Assembly: GCA_963663975.2 (NCBI GenBank)
Contig: CAXXRA010000015.1
Coordinates: 1,240,001-1,304,000, forward strand
Length of the DNA stretch: 64,000 bases
Source of the DNA: JANQRX01 sp963663975
GTDB taxonomy: Bacteria > Pseudomonadota > Alphaproteobacteria > Rhizobiales > Kaistiaceae
Reading direction: 5' to 3'
In this document: in pieces, positions 26,450 to 35,291 of the stretch
Layout: each line of letters begins with the position of its first letter
Numbering within the stretch: position 1 is the stretch's first letter
Translations under genes and position numbers: made by a program
Notes under the pieces: generated by a model
What the model was told of the DNA's origin: nothing
Databases searched by the model: none
The model's input: only the letters and a program-made list of their open reading frames with translations

Positions 26450-27469
26450 ATGGCAAAGCGCGTCGGCAAGGCCGGCCAGGTGCGGTGGGGGGTCATTTCG
26501 ACTGCCAATATCGGCGTGGCCAAAGTGCTTCCCGAGATGGTGACGAGCCGGCAGTTCGAGGTCCGCGCGATTGGCTCTCGGTCGTTGCCCAAGGCCAGGC
26601 GAGCGGCGAAGAAACTAGGTATTCCAGTGGCTTACGGTTCCTATGAGGAACTCTTCGACGATCCCGAGATCGACGCCGTCTACAATCCCCTGCCCAATCA
26701 TCTGCACGTGCCCATGACGTTGGCGGCGGCCAGCAAGGGCAAGCACGTGCTGTGCGAGAAGCCGATAGCCCTCGACGCGGCCGAGGCGCGCAAGTTGAGA
26801 CAAGCGCCGAAGGGTATCCTGATCGCCGAAGCGTTCATGGTTCGCGCCCATCCGCAATGGATCAGGGCGCGCGACCTCGTCCGCCAGGGGCGGCTCGGCA
26901 CGGTCAGGATGATCCAGACCGCGTTCAGCTACAACAACGTCGATCCCGGCAACATCCGCAACATGGCCGATATCGGCGGCGGCGGCATCTACGACATCGG
27001 CTGCTACGCCATCCTGACCGCGCGCTATTTGCTCGATGCCGAACCGGTCCGCGTCGTCTCCCTGATCGATCGCGACCCCGCCTTCCACACCGACCGCCTC
27101 GCCAGCGCGCTGATCGATTTTGGTGAGGGACGGCAGCTCGCATTGTCGGTCTCGACCCAGGCGGCGGCGCATCAGCGCGTCACCATCATCGGCACCAAGG
27201 CCCGCCTCGAGGTCATGATCCCGTTCAACGCGCCACCCGGCGAGGCCATGGTCATGTTGCTCGACAGCGGCAGGAAGCCAGGCGACGCCTCCGCCAGGAC
27301 CATCCGCCTGCCCAAGGCCGACCAGTACCGACTGCAGGCGGAGGTGTTCTCGCGCGCCGTGCGAGGCGAGGAGAAGCTGGAGTTCGGCGTCGAAGACGCA
27401 ATCCGGCAGATGCGCGTGATCGACGCGATCTTCAGGTCGGAGAAACAGAACCGCTGGATCAAGCTGTGA
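26450..27469 (+). CDS. Gfo/Idh/MocA-family NAD(P)-dependent oxidoreductase
   Basis: 339 residues. N-terminal Rossmann domain VRWGVISTANIGVAKVLPEM, then DPEIDAVYNPLPNHLHVPMT and GKHVLCEKPIALDAAEARKL with the family EKP lysine. The C-terminal substrate domain includes DIGGGGIYDIGCYAILTARY with the GGxxxDxGxY motif. Likely a sugar or cyclitol dehydrogenase; substrate not deducible. Start ATG has AAGGGGAACCATC upstream. Monocistronic. Confidence 0.9.
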   Translation: MAKRVGKAGQVRWGVISTANIGVAKVLPEMVTSRQFEVRAIGSRSLPKARRAAKKLGIPVAYGSYEELFDDPEIDAVYNPLPNHLHVPMTLAAASKGKHVLCEKPIALDAAEARKLRQAPKGILIAEAFMVRAHPQWIRARDLVRQGRLGTVRMIQTAFSYNNVDPGNIRNMADIGGGGIYDIGCYAILTARYLLDAEPVRVVSLIDRDPAFHTDRLASALIDFGEGRQLALSVSTQAAAHQRVTIIGTKARLEVMIPFNAPPGEAMVMLLDSGRKPGDASARTIRLPKADQYRLQAEVFSRAVRGEEKLEFGVEDAIRQMRVIDAIFRSEKQNRWIKL

Positions 27470-27701
27470 GGGCGGTGGACCGGGGTTGGCGCCAAGGCGA
27501 GGGCAAGCGTGGCGGCAAGCCCGATGACGGCGAGAATAGCGGCAGCAACGATCAGCGTGCGTAACACGTGCACGCCTCGTCGTCTGGCGGCGACCCGGTT
27601 GGAAACCCGTTCGCGCCTGCCGGAGAAGGCGCACATTTCAGCGCATGTTCCCAACCCTTGCTCCGCTCGACAAGATGGCCATGGAGGACCCCGCCAGTGC
27701 G

Positions 27702-27730
27702 CTTGCGCCAGGCGCCTCGCCGCCCCATAT
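27702..27730 (+). promoter_or_regulatory. RpoH (sigma-32) type promoter of hsp20
   Basis: CTTGCGC (27702-27708) and CCCCATAT (27723-27730) separated by 14 bp. The -10 matches the heat-shock consensus CCCCATNT exactly and the -35 keeps CTTG. The predicted transcript starts around 27737, leaving a leader of about 58 bases before the hsp20 start. Confidence 0.8.
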
Positions 27731-27769
27731 TTTGATGGTCGCATGCTGCATGAGGCGGGTGCGGCGTCG

Positions 27770-27790
27770 GGTCGCTTTGTTGAAAGGACC
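27770..27790 (+). promoter_or_regulatory. ROSE-type RNA thermometer masking the hsp20 ribosome binding site
   Basis: In the leader, GGTC (27770-27773), a bulged G (27774) and CTTT (27775-27778) pair with AAAG (27783-27786) and GACC (27787-27790) across a GTTG loop. The Shine-Dalgarno AAAGGA is entirely inside the stem, five bases from the ATG. The strand opposite contains UCGCU, fitting the UYGCU motif with bulged G that marks ROSE thermometers of rhizobial small heat-shock genes. Melting at higher temperature would free the site. Confidence 0.75.
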
Positions 27791-27794
27791 GAGC

Positions 27795-28253
27795 ATGACG
27801 CGCCTTACCGCGTTCTCCAGCCCGCTTCTTTTGGGCTTCGAGGATATCGAACAGGCCTTGGAGCGGCTGTCGAAGGCCGCCGTCGACGGCTATCCGCCCT
27901 ACAATATCGAACGCCTGGCGAAATCGGCTGATCGTCCCGAGATCCTGCGGATTGTTCTGGCCGTGGCCGGATTCTCCGGCGATGACCTCGACATCACCGT
28001 CGTGGACCGTGAACTCACCATTCGCGGCCGGCACGGCGAGGTATCCGGGCGCGACTATCTTTATCGCGGGATCGCCGCGCGCCAGTTCCGCAAGTCGTTC
28101 GTACTGGCCGAAGGAATCGAGGTCAGCAACGCCGATCTGAGCGACGGTTTGCTGTCGATCGACCTGATCCGGCCGGTGGCCGCAAGGGCGGTGCGGCGCA
28201 TCAAGATCGGTGACCGAAACAACATGGCGCAGGACCAGGAGGTGAGCCGATGA
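27795..28253 (+). CDS. Small heat shock protein, Hsp20 family
   Basis: 152 residues, IbpA/HspD type. Start MTRLTAFSSPLLLGFEDIEQ, with AAAGGA six bases upstream; the longer frame from 27645 crosses the promoter and is not used. The alpha-crystallin domain covers about residues 35-135: YPPYNIERLAKSADRPEILR, LAVAGFSGDDLDITVVDREL, RGIAARQFRKSFVLAEGIEV and LSDGLLSIDLIRP. ATP-independent holdase that binds unfolding proteins. Overlaps the DUF1150 gene (ATGA). Heat control is expected at both promoter and leader RNA. Confidence 0.9.
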   Translation: MTRLTAFSSPLLLGFEDIEQALERLSKAAVDGYPPYNIERLAKSADRPEILRIVLAVAGFSGDDLDITVVDRELTIRGRHGEVSGRDYLYRGIAARQFRKSFVLAEGIEVSNADLSDGLLSIDLIRPVAARAVRRIKIGDRNNMAQDQEVSR

Positions 28254-28498
28254 AACCGGACGACCTTTCCACGACGGACTCGCTCGCCGAACTCGGCGAC
28301 GGCAAGATCGCCTATGTCAGGTCGCTCAACGCTGCCGAGGCGCGCGACCTGTTTCCGACCATGCCGCCGGTCGCGCCGGACCTTGAACTGTGGGCGCTGC
28401 TGGGTGCCGACGGCAGTCCGATCATGCTGGCCGATACCCGCGAGGCGGTGGTGATGAATGCGCGCGAAAACGACCTCGAGGCCGTCAGCATTCACTAG
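28250..28498 (+). CDS. DUF1150 family protein
   Basis: 82 residues, starting MKPDDLSTTDSLAELGDGKI with AYVRSLNAAEARDLFP, LELWALLGADGSPIMLADTR and EAVVMNARENDLEAVSIH. This small family regularly follows hsp20 in alphaproteobacteria; function unknown. It overlaps hsp20 by four bases and ends in TAG at the boundary of a MITE. Confidence 0.85.
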   Translation: MKPDDLSTTDSLAELGDGKIAYVRSLNAAEARDLFPTMPPVAPDLELWALLGADGSPIMLADTREAVVMNARENDLEAVSIH

Positions 28499-28686
28499 AG
28501 ACCTTCCGACCGAGCCATTCCGACGGAGCAAAATCGCCCGTCCCCCTTGGGTTTGTCGATTGGCCGGCACCCAACGCCGAACCCATCCGGAACGATGCGG
28601 GTGGCATCGCCCGTCAATCGTTTCGACGATGGCTCGCCTCGCCGATCAAGACACGGAACTGACTCGAGAGTTGGTCGAAAGGGCCC
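28498..28686. repeat. MITE copy D (internally deleted, inverted relative to copy B)
   Basis: Begins GAGACCTTCCGACCGAGCC after TA (28496-28497) and ends GAGTTGGTCGAAAGGGCCCC. The middle matches the reverse complement of copy B (TTGTCGATTGGCCGGCACCC, AACGATGCGGGTGGCATCGC), but about 75 bp near the left end are missing. The right TA is lost. The TAG at its left border is the DUF1150 stop codon. Confidence 0.75.
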
Positions 28687-28726
28687 CAGCTGGATGCGTT
28701 TTTTGGTGAAACCGGAGACACACAAG

Positions 28727-28798
28727 GCGCTCTAGCTTCTTGATTTTACGCGTATTTTTATCCGAAATCCGGGTCCCACTTCTCGGACTGCGCTCTAG
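28727..28798. repeat. RIME-like Rhizobiales intergenic element
   Basis: A 72-bp block bounded on both sides by GCGCTCTAG and containing CTTGATTTTACGCGTATTTT and ATCCGAAATCCGGGTCCCAC. I recognise this type of block as a widespread intergenic repeat in Rhizobiales genomes. Its right CTAG is the insertion site of IS481 copy 1. Confidence 0.6.
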
Positions 28799-29841
28799 GT
28801 GTGAATTTTCAGGACGTTGTCCATTCGGTCCTGTCGAGAGAAGCTGATGTCAGCCAACGTCAGTGATTCTCCGGAGGACCGAATGGACGTTCACCAGAAT
28901 GATACGCCGAAAGGTCGAGAGGCCATGGTTTGCGCCGTCATGGATGAGGCCATGACGAAGGCTCAGGCCGCACGCCGTTTCAAGACAACGGCCAAGACCG
29001 TCGCCAAGTGGTTGGGCCGGTTTCGCGCGGAGGGCATTGCCGGGCTTGCCGACCGGTCCTCCAGGCCCCATTCCTCGCCAAGCCAAACGCCTTGGGCCAC
29101 CGGCGAAGCGGTCGAGGTCTTGCGCCGGGCTCGTTGCACGCAGGACCACATCGCCCAGGAACTCGGCCTCAGCCGGGCGACCGTCAGCCGTATTCTCAAG
29201 CGGCGTGGCCTCAGCCTGTTGTCCGCCCTCGAGCCCAACCAGCCACGCCCGCGCTATGAGCGCGAAACGCCAGGCGAAATCATCCATACGGACATCAAGA
29301 AGCTCGGTCGCTTCAATCGTGTCGGCCATCGCATCACCGGCGATCGCAGGCGCCAGAGCAACCAGCGCCATAACGGCACCGCGCCCGGTTGGGAGTATGT
29401 CCACGTCGCCATCGACGACCATTCCCGCATCGGCTTTGCCGACATCTTCCCGAACGAGAAAAAGGAAAGCGCCGTGGCCTTCCTCGAAGCCGCCGTAACC
29501 TACTTTGCCACCCTCGGCGTTACCATCACCCGCGTCATGACCGACAATGGATCATGCTACAGATCCAAGGCCTTCCGCGATGCCTGCCGAAGGCTCACCA
29601 TCAAGCATATCCGCACCAAACCCTACACGCCTCAGACCAACGGCAAGGCCGAACGCTTCATCCAGACAATGTTGCGAGAATGGGCCTACGCAACCGAATT
29701 CCACAACTCAGACCAGCGAAAAGCAGATCTGCCGAAATGGCAGCACCGCTACAACTGGCATCGACCCCATGCCAGCCTCAATCGACAAACACCAATCAGC
29801 CGACTCGGCCTGAACCGGGACAACCTGTTGAAGCTTCACAT
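28799..29841 (+). mobile_element. IS481-family insertion sequence, copy 1
   Basis: 1043 bp flanked by CTAG at 28795-28798 and 29842-29845, read as a 4-bp target duplication. Ends are GTGTGAATTTTCAGGACGTT on the left and, reverse complemented, ATGTGAAGCTTCAACAGGTT on the right, both leading to TTGTCC. It differs from copy 2 by a 6-bp deletion and a few substitutions. It abuts the deoA stop codon on the right. Confidence 0.85.
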
Positions 29842-29845
29842 CTAG
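28883..29845 (+). CDS. IS481-family transposase, copy 1
   Basis: About 320 residues. Start ATG 28883 with GGAGG just upstream. An N-terminal HTH (MTKAQAARRFKTTAKTVAKW) and a second HTH (QDHIAQELGLSRATVSRILK) precede the rve integrase core: D in IIHTDIKKLGRF, D in RVMTDNGSCYRSKAF and E in TPQTNGKAERFIQT. Compared with copy 2 it lacks two residues near the start and has HTDIKK instead of HMDIKK. The stop TAG lies in the flanking CTAG, not in the element. Confidence 0.9.
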   Translation: MDVHQNDTPKGREAMVCAVMDEAMTKAQAARRFKTTAKTVAKWLGRFRAEGIAGLADRSSRPHSSPSQTPWATGEAVEVLRRARCTQDHIAQELGLSRATVSRILKRRGLSLLSALEPNQPRPRYERETPGEIIHTDIKKLGRFNRVGHRITGDRRRQSNQRHNGTAPGWEYVHVAIDDHSRIGFADIFPNEKKESAVAFLEAAVTYFATLGVTITRVMTDNGSCYRSKAFRDACRRLTIKHIRTKPYTPQTNGKAERFIQTMLREWAYATEFHNSDQRKADLPKWQHRYNWHRPHASLNRQTPISRLGLNRDNLLKLHI

Positions 29846-31160
29846 GCGCGCACGCGGTCGCGGATCACCCCGCCGGTCGCCTCGGCGCTCTCGCCAATCC
29901 GGTAGGCTTCACGCAGGCGAGCGGCGGCGCGCTCGGCGGCCGCCTCGTCGCGGGCGTGGACGGTGGCCAGCGGTCTGCCGGACGACCCGACCGCATTGCC
30001 GATTGCCGCCAGGCCGCTGAAACCGACCGCAGGGTCGACCGCGTCGCCCGCCCGCACCCTCCCGCCGCCCAGTTCGACCACCGCGATCCCGACGGCGCGC
30101 GCATCGACCGCGCCGACCACACCGGCTTGTTCGGGATCGACGGCGCGAATGACGGGTGCGGTCGGCAAATGGCGGCCGACATTTTCGACGAAATCCGACG
30201 GCCCGCCGAGCGCAACCGTCATACGGCCGAAGATCTCCGCCGCCCGGCCGGACGACAGAGCGTCGTCGATCTTCTGCTTGCCGTCGACGGCGCCGGTGGC
30301 CAGTCCGGCCAGCGCCAACAGCTCGGCGCCGAGCGCAAGGGTGACGGCATTGAGACGCGGATCGATGGAGTCTCCGGTGAGAAAATCGACCGCGTTGCGG
30401 ACTTCGACGGCATTGCCGGCGGCACTGGCCAGCGGCTCGTTCATGTCGGTGATCAAGGCGCTGGTGGGCATGCCGGCGCCGTTGGCGACCGCCACCAGGC
30501 TCTTGGCCAGCTCGCGGGCATTTTCCTCGGTCGTCATGAAGGCGCCGGTCCCGGTCTTGACGTCGAGGACCAGGCCGGCGAGCCCGGCGGCAAGCTTCTT
30601 GGACAGGATCGAGGCGGTGATCAGCGCGACCGATTCGACCGTCGCCGTCACATCGCGGATGGCATAAAGGCGTTTGTCGGCCGGCGCAAATCCGCCGTCT
30701 GGCCGATGATGGCGCAGCCGACCTCGGCCACCACCGATCGCAGCGTCGCAAGATCGGGCTGGGTGCGGTAACCGGGGATCGCATCGAGCTTGTCGAGCGT
30801 GCCGCCGGTATGGCCGAGGCCACGCCCGGAAATCATCGGCACGCGGGCGCCACAGGCCGCCAGCGCCGGCGCCAGGATAAGCGAAACGTTGTCACCGATG
30901 CCGCCGGTGGAGTGCTTGTCGAGCGCGGGGCCGTCCAAATCCGACCAATCGAGCACATCGCCGGAATCGCGCATCGCCTCGGTGAGAAAAACGCACTCGT
31001 CAGCCGTCATGCCGTTGAAGAAGACCGCCATGGCGAAAGCGGCAACCTGGCCCTCGGCCACGGAGCCGTCGGTCAGGCCCTTGATCAGGAAGGCGACCTC
31101 GTCGCGGGCGAGCTGGCCACCGTCCCGCTTCTTGCGGATAATTTCCTGCGGCAGCATCAC
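29842..31160 (-). pseudogene. deoA: Thymidine phosphorylase, frameshifted
   Basis: Nucleoside-salvage enzyme that cleaves thymidine to thymine and deoxyribose 1-phosphate. The N-terminal part (from 31160) holds IIRKKRDGGQLARDEVAFLI and DKHSTGGIGDNVSLILAPAL; the C-terminal part (to 29842) holds KKLAAGLAGLVLDVKTGTGA and RLNAVTLALGAELLALAG. The break is near 30690: the expected TADLAPADKRLYAIRDVTAT is restored if one G is added in TTTGCGCC. The remainder is intact, so this is a very recent mutation or a sequencing error. The stop codon TAG is part of the CTAG beside IS481 copy 1. Overlaps punA by four bases. Confidence 0.9.
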
Positions 31161-31975
31161 CTTTTGCCACTGCGGCGATCGCGCAGATAGCGGAACAGGA
31201 CGCGTTCCATCTTGGCCGCGCCGATCGGCGCCAGAGCCTTGGTTTCCTCATGGCTGATTTCCGCACCGGTCATGCCGGCGGCGAGATTGACGATGCTTGA
31301 AATCCCGGCGCAGCGCAGGCCGAAGAAACGACCGAGAATGACCTCAGGTACGGTCGACATACCCACCGCATGGGCGCCGACCCTGGCAACCATGCGGATT
31401 TCGGCCGGTGTTTCGAAGCTCGGGCCCGCCTGGTACATGTAGACCCCGGTTGCCAGCGCCACGCCCTCGCGCTCCGCCGCACCGAGGATGTCGGCGCGAA
31501 GCCGTGGATCGTAGGCTGCCGTCATCGACACGAAACGATCGTCGGTCGGTTCGCCGATCAGCGGATTGGTGCCGGACAGATTGATGTGGTCGGAGATCAG
31601 CATGATGTCGCCCGGCCCGACCTCGGTGCGCAGCGACCCGGCGGCATTGGTCAGGATCATGGTGTCGCAGCCGAGTTCGCTCAGGGCGGCGACCGGCTCG
31701 CGCATGGCATGAACGTCCCGGTTCTCGAAATAGTGGGCGCGCCCCGAATAGACCACCACCGGAACGTCGGCGATCCGCCCGAGCACCACCTCGCCGGCAT
31801 GGGAGCTGACGGTCAGCCGCGGAAAACCTGGAACGGCAGAGAAGGGTATGCGAACCGGATCGTCCACCCGGTCGGCCAGGCCGCCCAATCCCGATCCCAG
31901 GACAATGCCGACCTCGAACTGCAAGTCGGCGTATTGCCGTATCAGCGTGGCTGCCATCTGGCCGGCGACGGTCAT
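31157..31975 (-). CDS. punA: Purine nucleoside phosphorylase
   Basis: 272 residues, trimeric PNP type that splits inosine and guanosine with phosphate. Motifs are VGIVLGSGLGGLADRVD, TVSSHAGEVVLGRI, YSGRAHYFENRDVHAMREPV, ILTNAAGSLRTEVGPGDIM, YQAGPSFETPAEIRM and GMSTVPEVILGRFFGL. Middle gene of cdd-punA-deoA, overlapping both neighbours by four bases, so the three are one translationally coupled operon. Confidence 0.9.
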   Translation of the reverse strand: MTVAGQMAATLIRQYADLQFEVGIVLGSGLGGLADRVDDPVRIPFSAVPGFPRLTVSSHAGEVVLGRIADVPVVVYSGRAHYFENRDVHAMREPVAALSELGCDTMILTNAAGSLRTEVGPGDIMLISDHINLSGTNPLIGEPTDDRFVSMTAAYDPRLRADILGAAEREGVALATGVYMYQAGPSFETPAEIRMVARVGAHAVGMSTVPEVILGRFFGLRCAGISSIVNLAAGMTGAEISHEETKALAPIGAAKMERVLFRYLRDRRSGKR

Positions 31976-32382
31976 GGTGAATCGTCCAATTCAAACGCCG
32001 CCGGCAAGAGCTCGCCAAGGCGGAAGGTCTGGTGATCGCCGTCCGGCGCGCATGCGTGGATGACCATGTCGGGACCGCCGAACTCGGCCAGGCGCTGGCG
32101 ACAGCCGCCGCACGGCGTCACGATCCTGCCGTCGATCTTGTCGGCGATCACACACACGGCAGCTATGGTCCGCCCTTCACCGGCCGGGCTTGCGGCAACC
32201 ATGGCCGCGATCGCCGAGGTTTCGGCGCACCATCCTTCGGGGAAGGATGCATTTTCGACATTTGCGCCTGCATGGATGGTGCCGTCGCGAGTCCGCAAGG
32301 CCGCGCCGACCGGATGGGACGAGTACGGTGCGTGGGCGTAATCACGGACCGCCTCGGCCGCGTTCAGCAATTCGCTGTCCAT
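31972..32382 (-). CDS. cdd: Cytidine deaminase
   Basis: 136 residues from MDSELLNAAEAVRDYAHAPY. Zinc and catalytic motifs are NVENASFPEGWCAETSAI (C and Glu) and TPCGGCRQRLAEF (two further Cys). Deaminates cytidine and deoxycytidine to uridine forms. First gene of the salvage operon, divergent from the BMP transporter; the shared 290-bp spacer (32383-32671) must contain both promoters, but I could not pick convincing boxes or an operator. Confidence 0.9.
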   Translation of the reverse strand: MDSELLNAAEAVRDYAHAPYSSHPVGAALRTRDGTIHAGANVENASFPEGWCAETSAIAAMVAASPAGEGRTIAAVCVIADKIDGRIVTPCGGCRQRLAEFGGPDMVIHACAPDGDHQTFRLGELLPAAFELDDSP

Positions 32383-32671
32383 CCCGCCCCTCTTGATCGG
32401 ATCGCCATCTTTCGTCCCAGTGTCAGCGATCACCAGCCAATTAGTACGGTACGGCCATGATGACGCGCAACCGACGATATCCTAGACTACCGGCCGATCG
32501 TCGGCGAGCGGTGGGTCTGGGCCGCACCTCTCGACGATGGATGCGCAACATGCGAGGCTGACCGTGGCTTTGATTGCTGCCGTGTCGGCGCATGACGCCC
32601 GCGAAAATTGGGAGCAGAAATCGGACGGCTGGTTGTCAGTCTGACTGCGTCGAAAAAAGGAGAGGGAAAAA

Positions 32672-33691
32672 GTGAAACACACCATCATCACCACAACGCT
32701 GGCGGCTGTGGCGACGGTCGCATTGGCGAGCGGCGCGGCCGCATTTTCGGCGTGTCAGGTCACCGACACCGGCGGCATTGACGACCAGGGTTTCAACGAG
32801 ACCGCTTGGAAGGGCGTTCAGGACGCCAAGACCGAGCTGGGCGCCGACATTCGCTTCCTCGAATCCCAGGCCGAGACCGACTACGCGGCCAACATCAACT
32901 CGCTGCTGGCCGAGAAATGCGACATCATCATCACTGTCGGCTTCCTGCTTGGCGATGCCACCAAAGAGGCGGCCGAAGCCAATCCGGATGCGAAATTCTC
33001 GATTGTCGATTTCGCCTACGCCCCGACCATTCCCAATGTGCTCGGACAGGTCTTCGCGACCGACGAAGCAGCCTTCTTGGCCGGCTACCTTTCCGCCGGA
33101 ATCTCGGAAACGGGAATCCTCGGCGTGTTCGGCGGCATCAACATTCCGCCGGTGACGATCTTCATGGACGGCTTCGTCCACGGCGCCAACTACTACAATG
33201 CGCAGAAAGGCACCAGCGTCACCGTCCTTGGCTGGGACACCGACGCCAAGGAAGGCCTGTTCACCAACAACTTCGAATCCCTCGACGACGGGCGCGCCTT
33301 CGCCCAGAACCTGTTCGACGAAGGCGCCGACATCGTGCTGCCGGTCGCCGGGCCGGTCGGGTTGGGCTCGGCCGCATTGGCCGACGAACTGGGCGCCGAC
33401 AAGCTCAAGATCATCGGTGTGGATGCCGACAACTTCCTCACCAACTCGGAAAAGGGTCACGTTTATCTGACCTCGATCCTCAAGCAGATGGATGCGACGG
33501 TGCTGACGGCGATCAAGCAAGCCAATGACGGAACGTTCGAGGGCGGCCTGATCGTCGGTACGCTCGACAACGGCGGCGTCGGCCTTGCCCCGTTCCACGA
33601 CATGGACGATCTGGTGCCGGCCGAACTCAAGCAGGAGCTTGACGCGATCAAGGCCGGAATCATCGACGGATCGATCTCAGTCAAGGGCTGA
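32672..33691 (+). CDS. BMP-family nucleoside-type ABC substrate-binding protein
   Basis: 339 residues with a GTG start and GGAGAGGGAAAAA upstream. The signal peptide is KHTIITTTLAAVATVALASG. The BMP/PnrA fold shows as VTDTGGIDDQGFNETAWKGV, FLESQAETDYAANINSLLAE, DAKFSIVDFAYAPTIPNVLG and GADIVLPVAGPVGLGSAAL. These periplasmic proteins bind purine or other nucleosides. First gene of an ABC operon facing away from the cdd-punA-deoA salvage genes, which supports nucleosides as the ligand. No lipobox is seen, as expected in a Gram-negative host. Confidence 0.9.
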   Translation: MKHTIITTTLAAVATVALASGAAAFSACQVTDTGGIDDQGFNETAWKGVQDAKTELGADIRFLESQAETDYAANINSLLAEKCDIIITVGFLLGDATKEAAEANPDAKFSIVDFAYAPTIPNVLGQVFATDEAAFLAGYLSAGISETGILGVFGGINIPPVTIFMDGFVHGANYYNAQKGTSVTVLGWDTDAKEGLFTNNFESLDDGRAFAQNLFDEGADIVLPVAGPVGLGSAALADELGADKLKIIGVDADNFLTNSEKGHVYLTSILKQMDATVLTAIKQANDGTFEGGLIVGTLDNGGVGLAPFHDMDDLVPAELKQELDAIKAGIIDGSISVKG

Positions 33692-33779
33692 ACGGCCGAT
33701 TCGATCCATGACGTGACTTGACCCGTCGTGCCATCCCGGCGCGGCGGGCCCTTCGGGGCGCAAGCGGGGAACTTGAAGC

Positions 33780-35291
33780 GTGGAAGTCGAACTGCGCGGC
33801 ATCACCAAGCGCTTTGGAGCCGTGGTCGCCAATTCCGACGTCAATCTGACCATCAGGCCGGGCGAGATACTCGGCCTGCTCGGCGAAAACGGCGCCGGCA
33901 AAACCACATTGATGAACATCCTCTCCGGCCTCTACCGGGCCGATGAGGGTGACATCCTCATCGACGGAGAAACGACCCAATTTAACGGTCCCAAGGGCGC
34001 CATCACCGCCGGCATCGGCATGGTCCACCAGCATTTCATGCTGGTCCCGGTGTTCACGGTGGCGGAGAACGTGGTGCTCGGCATCGAGCCCACCGGTGCG
34101 TTCGACCGCCTCGACATCGCCGCCGCCCGCAGACAGGTCCGATCGATCAGCGCGCAATATGGTCTCGAGGTCGATCCCGACGCCGTCATCGAGGAGATCC
34201 CAGTCGGCCTTCAGCAGCGGGTCGAGATCATCAAGGTGCTGTTCCGGTCGGCCGACGTCATCGTCTTCGACGAACCGACCGCGGTCCTTGCGCCGCAGGA
34301 GGTGACCGAGTTCTTCGGCATCATCCGCTCGCTCAGGGATGCCGGCAAGGCGCTGGTGTTCATCACGCACAAGCTCCACGAAGTGCTGGAAGTCGCCGAC
34401 AGCATCAGTGTTCTGCGCGCCGGTCAGATCGTCGGCGAGGGCGATCCCAAGACCGCCACCGACGCCGAACTGGCCGAGATGATGGTCGGCCGACCGGTCC
34501 GCTTCGTGGTCGAGAAGGAGCATGCGAAGGTCGGCGGCCCGGTCATGGAGGTGCGTGGCCTCACCGTCGTCAACGAGCGCGACGAAATCGCGGTCGACAA
34601 CGTCACGTTCGATGTCCGCGAAGGAGAGGTCGTCGGCATCGCCGGCGTTCAGGGTAACGGTCAGACCGAGCTGGTCGAGGCGCTGACCGGGTTGAGGACG
34701 CCGATCTCGGGAACGGTCTCCTACCGGGGAGATGACGTCACGCGAGCCTCGGCGCGCCAGCGCCATCGACGTGGTATCGCCCACATCCCGGAAGACCGCC
34801 AGCGCTCAGGCGTCATCGGCACGTTCAACATCGCCGAGAACATGGTCCTCGATACCTATTACGACGACCGCTATTCCTCCGGCGTCAGCCTGCGGTGGCC
34901 GGATATCTATGAGTCGACGGCCAAGATCGTCAACGATTTCGACGTGCGCACGAGTTCGGTGTTCAGCCTCGCCAACCACCTTTCGGGCGGTAACCAACAG
35001 AAGCTGGTTGTCGCCCGCGAACTGTCGCGCGACATCAAGATGATCATCGCCTCGCAGCCGACCCGCGGCGTCGATGTGGGCTCGATCGAATACATTCACC
35101 AGCAGATCATCAAATCCCGTGACGACGGCGACGGGGTGCTGATCGTGTCGACGGAACTCGACGAGATCATGGGCCTGTCGGACCGCATCCTGGTGATGTA
35201 TCGCGGTCGCGTGGTGGCGGAGTTCGAGGGCCACAAGGCCAGCGTCCAGGACATCGGCCTGGCGATGGCCGGAGCGGGCGCGGCGGCATGA
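33780..35291 (+). CDS. ABC transporter ATP-binding protein (tandem, nucleoside type)
   Basis: 503 residues with two ABC domains. Domain 1: Walker A LGLLGENGAGKTTLMNIL, signature EIPVGLQQRVEIIKVLF (degenerate) and Walker B DVIVFDEPTAVLAPQE. Domain 2: Walker A region VGIAGVQGNGQTELVEAL (non-canonical), signature SLANHLSGGNQQKLVVAREL and a Walker B region with IASQPTRGVDVGS. This pattern is typical of RbsA/YufO-type ATPases. GTG start at 33780; ends ATGA overlapping the permease gene. The 88-bp spacer after the BMP gene contains an imperfect GC-rich hairpin. Confidence 0.9.
   Translation: MEVELRGITKRFGAVVANSDVNLTIRPGEILGLLGENGAGKTTLMNILSGLYRADEGDILIDGETTQFNGPKGAITAGIGMVHQHFMLVPVFTVAENVVLGIEPTGAFDRLDIAAARRQVRSISAQYGLEVDPDAVIEEIPVGLQQRVEIIKVLFRSADVIVFDEPTAVLAPQEVTEFFGIIRSLRDAGKALVFITHKLHEVLEVADSISVLRAGQIVGEGDPKTATDAELAEMMVGRPVRFVVEKEHAKVGGPVMEVRGLTVVNERDEIAVDNVTFDVREGEVVGIAGVQGNGQTELVEALTGLRTPISGTVSYRGDDVTRASARQRHRRGIAHIPEDRQRSGVIGTFNIAENMVLDTYYDDRYSSGVSLRWPDIYESTAKIVNDFDVRTSSVFSLANHLSGGNQQKLVVARELSRDIKMIIASQPTRGVDVGSIEYIHQQIIKSRDDGDGVLIVSTELDEIMGLSDRILVMYRGRVVAEFEGHKASVQDIGLAMAGAGAAA

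Noticed and set aside
27172..27744. Minus-strand frame with a hydrophobic start (LRTLIVAAAILAVIGLAATL) overlapping the oxidoreductase 3' end and the hsp20 leader
   Set aside because: It overlaps two well-supported genes on the other strand; only a short stretch is protein-like and the start is weak.
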